This document shows, piece by piece, positions 41,171 through 49,079 of a stretch of 64,000 nucleotides of DNA; position 1 is the stretch's first letter; each line of letters starts with the position of its first letter. Under the pieces are notes generated by a model. It was given only the letters and a program-made list of their open reading frames with translations, was not told where the DNA came from and ran no database searches. Both the position numbers and the translations under genes were made by a program. The stretch is taken from positions 25,841-89,840 of the forward strand of contig JAOUGX010000005.1 of the NCBI GenBank assembly GCA_029865385.1. Reading direction: 5' to 3'. The DNA is from Gammaproteobacteria bacterium. Its GTDB lineage: Bacteria; Pseudomonadota; Gammaproteobacteria; Steroidobacterales; Woeseiaceae.

Positions 41171-42793
41171 ATGGCTAAGAAACGCAAAGTCCGAGACCTG
41201 GATGCTCCGCAGCTTCACGGCGATCATCCGCGTCCTGTTACGCGTCGCGAATTCGTCGCGCAGGGTTTCCTGTCAGGATCGGCATTCGCTGTAGGCGGCG
41301 GTGTCATGAGCCTGTTCTCGAACCCGCGCGAGGCATTCGCCGCGTTGTCCGGTGACTTGACGCCGTTACTGTCGAGCCCCTGCAATATCGCAACCGCAGG
41401 TGCCGGCAAGATTCCGTTTATCTGCTTCGACCTTGCGGGCGGCGCGAACATCGCTGGCTCCAATGTCCTGGTCGGCCAGGAGGGCGGACAGCTGGATTTC
41501 CTCAGCACCTCGGGTTACGAGAAGCTCGGCCTGCCCGGTGACATGGTTCCCGGACTGACCGATCCCGTAACCGGACCGTATGCCAACACCGATTTCGGGC
41601 TTGCCTTCCATTCGGACAGCGCATTTCGCCGCGGCATTCTGGGCAGCATGAATCCGGCCCGCGCAGCGAACCTGACCGGTGCCATCATTCCGGCGCGCTC
41701 GGATAACGACACATCCAACAACCCGCATAATCCGCTGTACGGCATAGCGCGTGCGGGCGCCAACGGATCGATCGTCAGGCTGGCCGGAACCGAAAACAGT
41801 GATTCCGGCGGCAACTCGATGATCCCGGCCATGATGATGAATCCGGAATTCCGGCCAACCAAGGTGGATCGTCCAAGTGACGTTACCGCCCTGGTCGACA
41901 CCGGCCAGCTGGTCGGTATCCTCGGCCCGAACGATGCCACCGCGGTCATGGAATCAATCTACCGTCTCAGTGACAAGAAAATGGGTACGGTCGACGCCGG
42001 CCAGCAGGTCACCGCCAGTGCTGTAGTCAAGGACATGGTGGGCTGCGGCTACCTGAAAGCCGCCGACATCGCCGATCGCTTCGGTGGCACGCCGCTGGAT
42101 CCGGGCCAGGATCCGATGATCGTAGGCCCCGGCGGCATCTTCAGCGACGCCGAATTCAATGACGGCGGTCGTGACGGCCAGGAATTCCGCAAGACGGCTT
42201 CGGTCATGAAGCTGGTCATGAACGGTTTTGCCGGTGCCGCCTGTATCGAAATGGGCGGCTACGACTACCACGGTGGTCAGCGTCGCGAAGGCGAGGTCAA
42301 GGACTTCCGTGCCGGCCGTTGCATGGGCGCCTGTATCGAATACGCAGCACGCATCGGCGTTCCGCTGATGATGTACGTATTCAGTGACGGTTCGCTCTCG
42401 AGCAACGGCGTCATCGACAACTCGATCGACGGTCGTGGCAAGGGTGAATGGGTCAGTGACAACTCGTCGACTGCCGCATCGTTCTTCATGGTATTCAATC
42501 CGAACGGCCGGGCTGTGCTCCGCGGTGCCAATGCCGCCGAGCAGGCAATGCATCAGCAGCTTGGTTACATGGACGCGGGTGCCAACGTAGCGCGTGCCGC
42601 GACGCCTGCCGCCAACAACGTCAACCTGCTGGTGAACACCGTGATCCTGAATTACATGGCATTGCACGGCGAGGAAGGCAATTTTGCCGGCCTGTTCCCG
42701 AACCATGGTCTCGGAGACTCGACCCTTCGCGACCGCATGACGGCATTCGACGCCATCGTGCAGGGACAGATCGGTCCGCTGAATCCCTCTTAA
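41171..42793 (+). CDS. Tat-exported DUF1501-like protein
   Basis: A 540-aa protein with a twin-arginine signal, TRREFVAQGFLSGSAFAVGGG (Arg25-Arg26 followed by a hydrophobic stretch), implying export in folded form. The mature part contains KIPFICFDLAGGANIAGSNVLVG and GGYDYHGGQRREGEVKDF, which resemble the DUF1501 family of sulfatase-like folds, in which Asp/His residues would bind metal. Such proteins are typically encoded beside DUF1585/DUF1592/DUF1800-type partners, as here beside haem proteins. No cofactor can be named with certainty. It is the last gene of the riboswitch operon and is followed by a strong hairpin. Confidence 0.78.
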   Translation: MAKKRKVRDLDAPQLHGDHPRPVTRREFVAQGFLSGSAFAVGGGVMSLFSNPREAFAALSGDLTPLLSSPCNIATAGAGKIPFICFDLAGGANIAGSNVLVGQEGGQLDFLSTSGYEKLGLPGDMVPGLTDPVTGPYANTDFGLAFHSDSAFRRGILGSMNPARAANLTGAIIPARSDNDTSNNPHNPLYGIARAGANGSIVRLAGTENSDSGGNSMIPAMMMNPEFRPTKVDRPSDVTALVDTGQLVGILGPNDATAVMESIYRLSDKKMGTVDAGQQVTASAVVKDMVGCGYLKAADIADRFGGTPLDPGQDPMIVGPGGIFSDAEFNDGGRDGQEFRKTASVMKLVMNGFAGAACIEMGGYDYHGGQRREGEVKDFRAGRCMGACIEYAARIGVPLMMYVFSDGSLSSNGVIDNSIDGRGKGEWVSDNSSTAASFFMVFNPNGRAVLRGANAAEQAMHQQLGYMDAGANVARAATPAANNVNLLVNTVILNYMALHGEEGNFAGLFPNHGLGDSTLRDRMTAFDAIVQGQIGPLNPS

Positions 42794-42817
42794 TATCCCA
42801 CTGTTGGGGTGTCAAAC

Positions 42818-42849
42818 GACGGCCAGTCGGATTCGTCCGGCTGGCCGTC
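42818..42849 (+). terminator. Strong hairpin ending the riboswitch operon
   Basis: GACGGCCAGTCGGA and TCCGGCTGGCCGTC pair over 14 positions (one G-T wobble) around a TTCG tetraloop, starting 25 nt after the DUF1501-like stop codon. Only a short A/T-rich tract follows, but the stem is very stable. Confidence 0.65.
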
Positions 42850-42878
42850 AATCGCTTAAAATACAGCCAGTCGGTTCC

Positions 42879-42935
42879 GAAAAAGGGGCCGGATACATTT
42901 CTTATCATCAAGAAAATGTATCCGGCCCCTTTTTC
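42879..42935. repeat. Large inverted repeat, MITE-like or palindromic element
   Basis: A 25-nt arm (42879-42903) and a 26-nt arm (42910-42935) are reverse complements except for one extra base, with a 6-nt loop ATCATC. Each arm begins or ends with GAAAAAGGGGCC/GGCCCCTTTTTC. The symmetrical poly-A/T-GGGGCC ends look like a mobile palindrome rather than an ordinary terminator, though its U-run could also terminate transcription in either direction. Confidence 0.7.
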
Positions 42936-42982
42936 GCTGCGCCATAATGCAGCCAGCATTGTTTCCAGAATGAGAGTTAAAA

Positions 42983-44359
42983 ATGCAGGATGCCAGTCGT
43001 CTCGATGAACTGCTCGCCTGCCCGCGCTGCGACAAAAGGCCGCTGGACAGGAAAGAAGATCGCTACCGATGTGGCGCATGCAAGACGGAATATCCAGACA
43101 TCGGCGGTATTCCGTGGCTTTTTGCCGATCCGGAATCATCGCTCGGTGAATGGCGAAACCGTCTGCACTACTCTCTGCAGCAGCTGTCTCACGAGTCGCA
43201 ACGGCTAAAGTCCGAACTGATCGCCGAGAACCGGCGCGAACTCACGCGCAAGCGTCTGGAACAACAACTGGCGGCCACAGACCGGCACAAGAAGACGTTG
43301 CGGCAATTGCTTTCACCGGTCGACGTCCAATCCATACAGGCGAGTTACGAGTCGCACCTCGCCATGCGCACACGCTTGCCATCAGACCAGGGGTTGAATA
43401 CCTATTATGCGAACGTACACAGGGACTGGGCATGGGGCGACGCAGAAAACGAAGCGTCCCTGGAACAGATTCGCAGTGTACTGACAGACAACGAATCGCT
43501 GGGTAATGTCCTGGTGCTCGGCGCCGGAGCCTGCCGACTCGCCTACGACCTGCACATGCAGCTTGCGCCTGATACGACCATTGCGATGGACTTCAATCCG
43601 CTGTTGCTTTTGATTGCGAAACAGCTTGTGGGCGGAGAGCAATTGCAACTCCATGAGTTTCCCATCGCGCCGAAATCGCTGGACGACTTTGCTGTCCTGA
43701 GAAAACTGGGCGCGCCGGAGCCGGTGCGCGACGGCTTCTTTCTGCTGCTGGGGGATGTGCTTCGTGCGCCGTTTGCCGGCGAAGTCTTCGACACTGTCAT
43801 TACGCCATGGCTTATCGACATCGTCGCGGAAGATCTGCCTGTTTTTAGTATAAGAATCAATAATTTGCTGAAACACGGCGGGCGCTGGATCAACTTCGGA
43901 TCTTTGGCTTTCGACAGCCCGGAACGCGCCAGACGTTACAGTCCGGAGGAAACGCTGATCATTGCCGGGGAATCGGGATTCGATGCGCCCGTGGTTCGAC
44001 AGGCAACCATTCCTTATATGTGTTCACCAGCCAGCCGTCATGCTCGCCAGGAGACCGTGTTTACCTTTTGCGCACATAAGCAGCAGGACGTCGATAGTCC
44101 GGGTCGCTACAAAGCGCTACCGGACTGGATCGTGACCGGTAAGGAGCCGGTACCTTTGCTGCAGTCGTTTCGCACCCAGGCGATGTCGACGCAGATCTAT
44201 TCGTTCATCATGTCGCTCATCGACGGCAAACGCTCTATCGGAGACATGGCAAAGATCCTCGAGCAGCAGAAACTCATGTCACGCAAAGAAGCGGAACCCG
44301 CTATCCGCAATTTTCTGACGCGAATGTACGACGACAGCCAGCGACAATCGGGATTCTGA
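42983..44359 (+). CDS. Methyltransferase with N-terminal Trm112-like zinc ribbon
   Basis: A 458-aa cytoplasmic protein. An N-terminal zinc ribbon, LLACPRCDKRPL then YRCGACKTEYP, resembles Trm112p-like domains that stabilise or activate methyltransferases. A charged helical segment follows (about 50-150). A SAM-binding core is marked by NVLVLGAGACRLAYDLH (about 173-190), AMDFNPLLLLIA and FDTVITPWLIDIVAEDL, similar to the carnosine N-methyltransferase/N2227-like family. The last 70 residues (IYSFIMSLIDGKRSIGDMAKIL) look like a winged-helix or PqqD-like tail. The substrate is unknown. It stands alone between the palindromic element and a convergent esterase gene. Confidence 0.78.
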   Translation: MQDASRLDELLACPRCDKRPLDRKEDRYRCGACKTEYPDIGGIPWLFADPESSLGEWRNRLHYSLQQLSHESQRLKSELIAENRRELTRKRLEQQLAATDRHKKTLRQLLSPVDVQSIQASYESHLAMRTRLPSDQGLNTYYANVHRDWAWGDAENEASLEQIRSVLTDNESLGNVLVLGAGACRLAYDLHMQLAPDTTIAMDFNPLLLLIAKQLVGGEQLQLHEFPIAPKSLDDFAVLRKLGAPEPVRDGFFLLLGDVLRAPFAGEVFDTVITPWLIDIVAEDLPVFSIRINNLLKHGGRWINFGSLAFDSPERARRYSPEETLIIAGESGFDAPVVRQATIPYMCSPASRHARQETVFTFCAHKQQDVDSPGRYKALPDWIVTGKEPVPLLQSFRTQAMSTQIYSFIMSLIDGKRSIGDMAKILEQQKLMSRKEAEPAIRNFLTRMYDDSQRQSGF

Positions 44360-44369
44360 TACGGGCCGA

Positions 44370-45266
44370 CTACCCCACGTGCTTGTTCAAGAAATCCGAG
44401 ATGTCCTCAATTGCACGCATGCTTTCCGGCATCTGGCCGACAAAATACTGGAAGACGTGCCACATATCGGGCCATACCTGCAGTGTGACTTTGCCGCCCG
44501 CGGCCGAAACGCGATCGGACAGGCGGGTTGAGTCACTCAGCAAGATCTCGTGATCGCCAACCTGGACCAGCATGGGCGGCAGTCCCGAAAGCTCACCGTA
44601 CAACGGCGATACCAGCGGGTTTTTCCGGTCTTCGTTGCCACAATAGCGGCGCACCATTTCCGACATATTGTCCGGATCGAACCAGGGATCCTGGTCCTTA
44701 CGCGTAACCAGCGATTCCCCTTGCGCCGCCAGGTCGAGCCAGGGCGACATCAGGAACGCGGCACCGGGCAGCGGAACGCCCTCGTCCTTCAGCGCGAGCA
44801 GGGTTGCCATCGTCAGCCCGCCGCCTGCAGAGTCGCCGCCGATGGCGATTTTTTCCGAGGCTATGCCTTGCTCCAGCATCTTCCGATAGATCAGTTTCGC
44901 ATCCTCGATAGCGGCTGGAAACGGATGCTCGGGTGCCAGCCGGTAATTCGGAATCAGCGCGCGCATGCCGGCCGTTTTCGCGACATAACTGACCAGGCGG
45001 CGATGCGTGGTTGCACTTCCCACCAGGTAGATGCCGCCATGCAGATACAGAATTGCCGGTGCTTCGTCGCACTTCTCGGGAACGAGCCATTCGCAGTGGA
45101 TATGGTCCACGATCGCTTCGCGGCGCCGCACACCGGATGCCGGCTTCAGTTTGCTGGCGATTTCATCCCAGGACTTGCGCAACTCGGCAACGTCGGTGTC
45201 CGGCGTTATACGCTTGAAGTACTGGTTGGACATGAAGCGCACGAATCGTGCGCGAAGACTGATCAA
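44370..45266 (-). CDS. Alpha/beta hydrolase of the hormone-sensitive lipase family
   Basis: A 298-aa esterase-like enzyme. The oxyanion-hole motif is YLHGGIYLVGSA and the nucleophile elbow GGDSAGGGLT (Ser about 160). The catalytic Asp is probably in VGDHEILLSD, and the His in WPDMWHVFQYF. These are HSL/bacterial HSL-esterase features, cutting short-chain or aromatic esters. A TTG at 45266 gives this length, with AGGCGA upstream and a start 9 nt after the fdxA stop; ATG at 45233 would be 11 residues shorter. It is co-oriented with fdxA. Confidence 0.88.
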   Translation of the reverse strand: MISLRARFVRFMSNQYFKRITPDTDVAELRKSWDEIASKLKPASGVRRREAIVDHIHCEWLVPEKCDEAPAILYLHGGIYLVGSATTHRRLVSYVAKTAGMRALIPNYRLAPEHPFPAAIEDAKLIYRKMLEQGIASEKIAIGGDSAGGGLTMATLLALKDEGVPLPGAAFLMSPWLDLAAQGESLVTRKDQDPWFDPDNMSEMVRRYCGNEDRKNPLVSPLYGELSGLPPMLVQVGDHEILLSDSTRLSDRVSAAGGKVTLQVWPDMWHVFQYFVGQMPESMRAIEDISDFLNKHVG

Positions 45267-45275
45267 TGCCGTCGC

Positions 45276-45599
45276 CTAACGTTCCAGGTACTGCAGTTTG
45301 TCCTTGACCTCGCGCCATTCGTCCGCGTCTTCCGGCGGATCTTTCATCTGCGTGATGACCGGCCACTCGCGCGACAGCTCGGTGTTGATGGCGAGAAATT
45401 GCTTTTGATCCTCCGGCAGTTCGTCTTCGGAAAAAATCGCTTCGACCGGACATTCCGGTTCACACAGGGTGCAGTCAATGCATTCGTCGGGATCGATGAC
45501 CAGCATGTTCGGGCCTTCGTGAAAACAGTCGACCGGGCAGACCTCGACGCAGTCTGTCAGTTTGCACTTGATACACGCCTCGGTTACAACGAAGGTCAT
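45276..45599 (-). CDS. fdxA: 7Fe-8S ferredoxin FdxA
   Basis: A 107-aa soluble electron carrier with one [3Fe-4S] and one [4Fe-4S] cluster. The sequence follows Azotobacter ferredoxin I: cysteines at 9, 17 and 50 for one cluster, and 21, 40, 43 and 46 for the other, with the free C12 and C25 also present. The C-terminal 50 residues ([14 protein letters not shown]) are the usual FdI extension. The partner is not evident; it precedes the esterase gene and is divergent from the imine-reductase-like gene. Confidence 0.96.
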   Translation of the reverse strand: MTFVVTEACIKCKLTDCVEVCPVDCFHEGPNMLVIDPDECIDCTLCEPECPVEAIFSEDELPEDQKQFLAINTELSREWPVITQMKDPPEDADEWREVKDKLQYLER

Positions 45600-45689
45600 T
45601 CTTCCGGTCCTGGCAAATCGGGCTGCCTACGCTATGCGAACTGCCGGGTCATATCAACCCCGCAAAAGGGTTTCGGCCGAGGGGTAACG

Positions 45690-46586
45690 ATGCAAAATGC
45701 CAAGCAAACAGCCGGGTCTTCGGTATCGGTCGTCGGGCTCGGCGCGATGGGTTCCGCCATCGCGAGGGCGTTCGTCGCCAGGGGACATAATGTCACGGTT
45801 TGGAATCGAAGCGCGGCACGAATGGCGCCATTTTCAGCCGATGGCATCGCCTGTGCAAAGGGCGTAGCAGACTGCATTGCCGCAAGCGCGGTCACCGTCA
45901 TCTGCATCGACGACTACGACGCCTGCAACACGCTGCTGCACACGAAGGCCGTGGAGTCTGCTGTCCGGGGAAAGACGCTGGTGCAGTTTTCGACCGGAAA
46001 ACCGCAGGAAGCGCGCGATGCGGAGCAATGGGCAAACTCCCACGCGGCGGCTTACCTCGACGGCGCTATCCTCGCGTACCCGCGCGAGGTCGGCCAGGAT
46101 GGTCTTATATTTTTATCTGGAAAATCAAAAGCTTATGAAAGCTCCAGAGGGATTCTTGACGCACTGACCAGCGACCTGCGCTATCTCGGCGAGCCAATCG
46201 GCGCGGCCGCCGGACTCGACGTCGCCATACTCTTTTATTACATCTGCACGCATCTCGGCCTGACCCAGGCGGCGCTGATCTGCGAGTCCGAGGGCGTGTC
46301 TGCCGAATTGCTGGCCTCGGTCATTGCCGATTCATCTCCAAGCGATGTCCAGGAAGTCCGGCATCTCGGTGCAGCCATTGCCAACAACGACTTTTCGAAA
46401 CCCGGCGCGTCGCTTGGCGTTTACAGCGGCATTCTCGATCGCGTGCTTTCGCAGGCCGAAGACGCGAATATCGACGACCAGATTCCGCAGTTTGCCAACA
46501 GAATCCTGAAGCGCGGCGTGCAAGCTGGGTTGGCGAACGAGGAAATCGTTTCGCTGATCAAGTTATTGCGAACCGGTTCCACCTAG
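45690..46586 (+). CDS. NAD(P)-binding imine-reductase/6PGDH-like oxidoreductase
   Basis: A 298-aa protein with an N-terminal Rossmann fold (VSVVGLGAMGSAIARAFVA, then VTVWNRSAAR, an NADPH-type loop) and a helical C-terminal domain. The pattern GKTLVQFSTGKPQEARDAEQWA, followed by a YLDGAILAYPREVG segment and EGVSAELL, matches the imine reductase / reductive aminase branch of the beta-hydroxyacid dehydrogenase superfamily. In ordinary 6PGDH-like enzymes a catalytic Lys would be expected near residue 170; here that region reads GEPIGAAAGLDVAILFYY without it, as in imine reductases. GAGGGG 6 nt upstream fixes the ATG at 45690. Confidence 0.85.
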   Translation: MQNAKQTAGSSVSVVGLGAMGSAIARAFVARGHNVTVWNRSAARMAPFSADGIACAKGVADCIAASAVTVICIDDYDACNTLLHTKAVESAVRGKTLVQFSTGKPQEARDAEQWANSHAAAYLDGAILAYPREVGQDGLIFLSGKSKAYESSRGILDALTSDLRYLGEPIGAAAGLDVAILFYYICTHLGLTQAALICESEGVSAELLASVIADSSPSDVQEVRHLGAAIANNDFSKPGASLGVYSGILDRVLSQAEDANIDDQIPQFANRILKRGVQAGLANEEIVSLIKLLRTGST

Positions 46587-46623
46587 ATTATGCATCTTAC
46601 CCGGTTGCAGCTGGCCGCGGCTT

Positions 46624-47457
46624 CTAGCCTTGCCGCCAGCGACCTTGGTCGTTTACCGCCCTTCCCTCATCCTTCAGTTTGATCAGGTGTGCAAGCAGCG
46701 AGCGCTCTGCCACCGGATAAAGCGCGCGGTCAACATCTTTGTAGACGACCGCAACGAGTTCCATCGAGGTCGAAGCCGGGTTCTTACGCAACGCTGCAAT
46801 CACCTTGCCCTCGCGTTCCAGTCGATGATCGATGATCCAGTCGATAACCTCATAGGGATTCGTGAACACTTCGCCGTGACCGGGCGCGATTGAAGCGATA
46901 TCGATGTCCTTCAGGCGTCGCAGCGATTCGATGTATTGCTGCATATTGCCGTCCGGCGGATCGATCACGACCGTCGAACCGTTAATGATGTGATCGCCTG
47001 TAAAAAGACAGCGATGTTTCCGCAGCAGGTAACAAACGTGATTCGACGCGTGTCCGGGCGTATGCACTGCCTGCAGTTCGAACTCGGCCGTCTTCAGCAC
47101 ATCAGCGTCGTCGAGGATCCGGTCGGGGTGGAACGTCCGGTCCTGATGCCGACCCTCGGGCGCCGGACGGCCGAGCACCTCGGCTCCCGTCATGGCCGCC
47201 AGTGCGCTGACCGCCGGGGAATGATCGGGATGCGTGTGCGTTGCCAGTATCCAGCGGACCGGCGCACCGGCACCTTCAGCTATGGCATCGATATGTGCGT
47301 CGATGCGCGGGCCAGGATCAATGACTGCAATGGCATCCCTTCCGAGCAGATAGGTGTTTGTTCCCGGCCCGGTCATCATACCGGGGTTCGGTGCAACGAG
47401 CCGCCTGACGCCCGTAGCGACTTCCTGCAGGATTCCTGCCCGAAGTTCGCTGCTCAT
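46624..47457 (-). CDS. MBL-fold metallohydrolase (LACTB2-like)
   Basis: A 277-aa metallo-beta-lactamase-fold hydrolase. The zinc-binding THTHPDHSPAVSAL motif, HTPGHASNHVCYLL, FTGDHI and GHGE supply the expected histidines and aspartates. The winged-helix tail (IAALRKNPASTSMELVAVVYKDV) is shared with LACTB2-like proteins, some of which are endoribonucleases. The ATG overlaps the Nudix stop codon by 4 nt (ATGA), so the two are coupled. The same frame is open farther upstream but reads Nudix sequence out of phase. Confidence 0.9.
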   Translation of the reverse strand: MSSELRAGILQEVATGVRRLVAPNPGMMTGPGTNTYLLGRDAIAVIDPGPRIDAHIDAIAEGAGAPVRWILATHTHPDHSPAVSALAAMTGAEVLGRPAPEGRHQDRTFHPDRILDDADVLKTAEFELQAVHTPGHASNHVCYLLRKHRCLFTGDHIINGSTVVIDPPDGNMQQYIESLRRLKDIDIASIAPGHGEVFTNPYEVIDWIIDHRLEREGKVIAALRKNPASTSMELVAVVYKDVDRALYPVAERSLLAHLIKLKDEGRAVNDQGRWRQG

Positions 47458-48251
47458 TCCTGTTCTTCCACCGGATAACGCGGATCGCCCGGCAGCACGA
47501 CCTTGTCCCTGCCGTCGATATCGACGATTGCGGGCAACACTCTCGCAACACCGCTGCGCTGACGCTCTACTGCCCAATCGATGACGTCGGTCACCGTCTT
47601 CTTGTTTACGATGTCCTTCAGCGTGCGATAGGTCGGATAGATCAGGCGCATTTGCCCTGCTCTCTGCGCTTCGAGTATGTCGGCGGCTGTCATCCAGCAA
47701 CTGTCGGTCAGTTCATGACCATCATGGCTCGCCTGCTGTCCCTCGGGCATCCTGGCCAGGAAGAACCGAGTTGAAAAACGTTTTGGTTCGCTGATCGGCG
47801 TAATCCAGTGCGCGAAATAATGCAGGTCTTGCGAGGACAGCGTCAGTTTTCGTAGCCGCAGGAATTCGTCCCACGAAACGTCGCCTTCGATCAGGCAGCG
47901 TCGATCGGCATCACAGGCAAAGCGCTGTGGGTCGGATGCCGTGGTGCAGTTTGCAAGCAGCACACCGGTTTCTTCGAAGACTTCGCGAACCGCGGCGCTG
48001 AAGTAGTCGAGCGCATCGTCAGTGCCAAGCAGGTCGGCCGCCTGCTCCCTGCCAATGGCGCCGCAACGATCGCCGGTGCAGCTGTCGCAGGCGTCCACTA
48101 CTCCACCCGGAAAGACGTACACTGCGCCGAATGCCGACTTCGCGTGGCGCTTGAGCATCAGCACTTCGGGCGTCGATTCGCCATCGCGAATCAGGAGGAC
48201 GGTCGACGACCGCCTGGGCCGCGGCGGATTGCCTGGTTGTGGACTGGCCAT
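47454..48251 (-). CDS. Nudix hydrolase (NUDT19-like)
   Basis: A 265-aa Nudix enzyme. The Nudix box is split by an insertion: GAVYVFPGGVVDACD, then about 25 residues later FSAAVREVFEETGVLL, which carries the catalytic REVFEETG. This insertion pattern matches NUDT7/NUDT19-type or large Nudix proteins acting on CoA derivatives. The C-terminal half (KRFSTRFFLARMPEGQQ) also fits. It is translationally coupled to the MBL-fold gene and may act with it on the same nucleotide or CoA-linked metabolite; that link is inference. Confidence 0.86.
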   Translation of the reverse strand: MASPQPGNPPRPRRSSTVLLIRDGESTPEVLMLKRHAKSAFGAVYVFPGGVVDACDSCTGDRCGAIGREQAADLLGTDDALDYFSAAVREVFEETGVLLANCTTASDPQRFACDADRRCLIEGDVSWDEFLRLRKLTLSSQDLHYFAHWITPISEPKRFSTRFFLARMPEGQQASHDGHELTDSCWMTAADILEAQRAGQMRLIYPTYRTLKDIVNKKTVTDVIDWAVERQRSGVARVLPAIVDIDGRDKVVLPGDPRYPVEEQE

Positions 48252-48268
48252 TTGGCGAACCGCGCCGG

Positions 48269-48811
48269 TTATTCGTCGCCGGAACCGGCTTCAACGAATG
48301 CCTTCAGTCGCGACATCTGTTCGACGAGTACCGCGTCGACACTTGACGCAATTGAGTTCAGGCCTCCATCCATGTATCCGCCCACTGCATAATTCAGTGT
48401 GACATCGGTACCTGCCTCTCCATCGTCGAACTCCCAGGTCATGTTGCCGTCTACACCCATCAGTCCGAGGGGACCGAGGCCTCCGGTCAGTTTGATCATT
48501 ACCAGCGGATTGACGAATGTGACTGTCATGTGCACAACGCCCGCGCCGTCGCCGAGCGTTTCGCAGAAACAGCCCAGCGGCCGGGCATCGATACTCATGT
48601 TCGCCGCTACACCGGACATGGTGTGATCGTCGCTCCACCACTTGCCGACGTCGTGCACGGCGGCGCGATATACATCCTCCCGGACTGCCGCGATGTTTAT
48701 TGTGTGTCGAACGGTGAAGCCATTGATATCGGCATCCGCGACCTCAGCATTGAGTGACAGAGGCAAGCAGGCGCAAAGCAGCATCGGGGCGGCAACCAGG
48801 AAATGCGACAT
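48269..48811 (-). CDS. Exported SRPBCC-fold protein
   Basis: A 180-aa protein with a signal peptide (LVAAPMLLCACLPLSLNA) and a START/SRPBCC-like fold: VRHTINIAAVREDVYRAAVHDVGKWWS, a Trp-rich helix and MTWEFDDGEAGTDVTLNYAVGG. The AHSA1/polyketide-cyclase subfamily binds hydrophobic small molecules. LLCAC could also be a lipobox, but the charge context is poor. It lies 17 bp upstream of the Nudix gene on the same strand and is probably co-transcribed with it. Confidence 0.75.
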   Translation of the reverse strand: MSHFLVAAPMLLCACLPLSLNAEVADADINGFTVRHTINIAAVREDVYRAAVHDVGKWWSDDHTMSGVAANMSIDARPLGCFCETLGDGAGVVHMTVTFVNPLVMIKLTGGLGPLGLMGVDGNMTWEFDDGEAGTDVTLNYAVGGYMDGGLNSIASSVDAVLVEQMSRLKAFVEAGSGDE

Positions 48812-48885
48812 GACGTAGACTCGCTGTTCGGCGAAAGCAGCAAGCTTAGCGCAATCGGCTGATCAGATCGGTATAAGCGCCGCGG

Positions 48886-48960
48886 TCAGAACAGCGAAAT
48901 CAGCAGAAATACTGCTGAAACCAGCGCAAGTCCGAAGTAGATTTTTCTGAAAATGGCCAT
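48886..48960 (-). CDS. Possible 24-aa single-pass membrane peptide
   Basis: ATG at 48960 opens a short frame coding MAIFRKIYFGLALVSAVFLL plus ISLF, ending in TGA. A basic N-terminus (RK) and one hydrophobic helix fit a small membrane protein. There is no strong Shine-Dalgarno (GAGA nearby), and the gap between the SRPBCC and sirtuin genes contains no other gene. This may be a real small protein or chance. Confidence 0.35.
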   Translation of the reverse strand: MAIFRKIYFGLALVSAVFLLISLF

Positions 48961-49079
48961 GTCTCTACAAGTCTGTGTTTCATGCTTCGAAGAAGATTAT
49001 GTTTCGCCGAAGCTGAATTGCGGCTGAAGGAAAGCGGCCAGAAGCCGGCCGCGACTTGTTTCACTAACTTATTGTTTTT

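Noticed and set aside
44550..45689. Long plus-strand extension upstream of the imine-reductase-like gene
   Set aside because: It is antisense to the esterase and fdxA genes and has no family features; the real start at 45690 has a good ribosome site and the Rossmann motif follows it.
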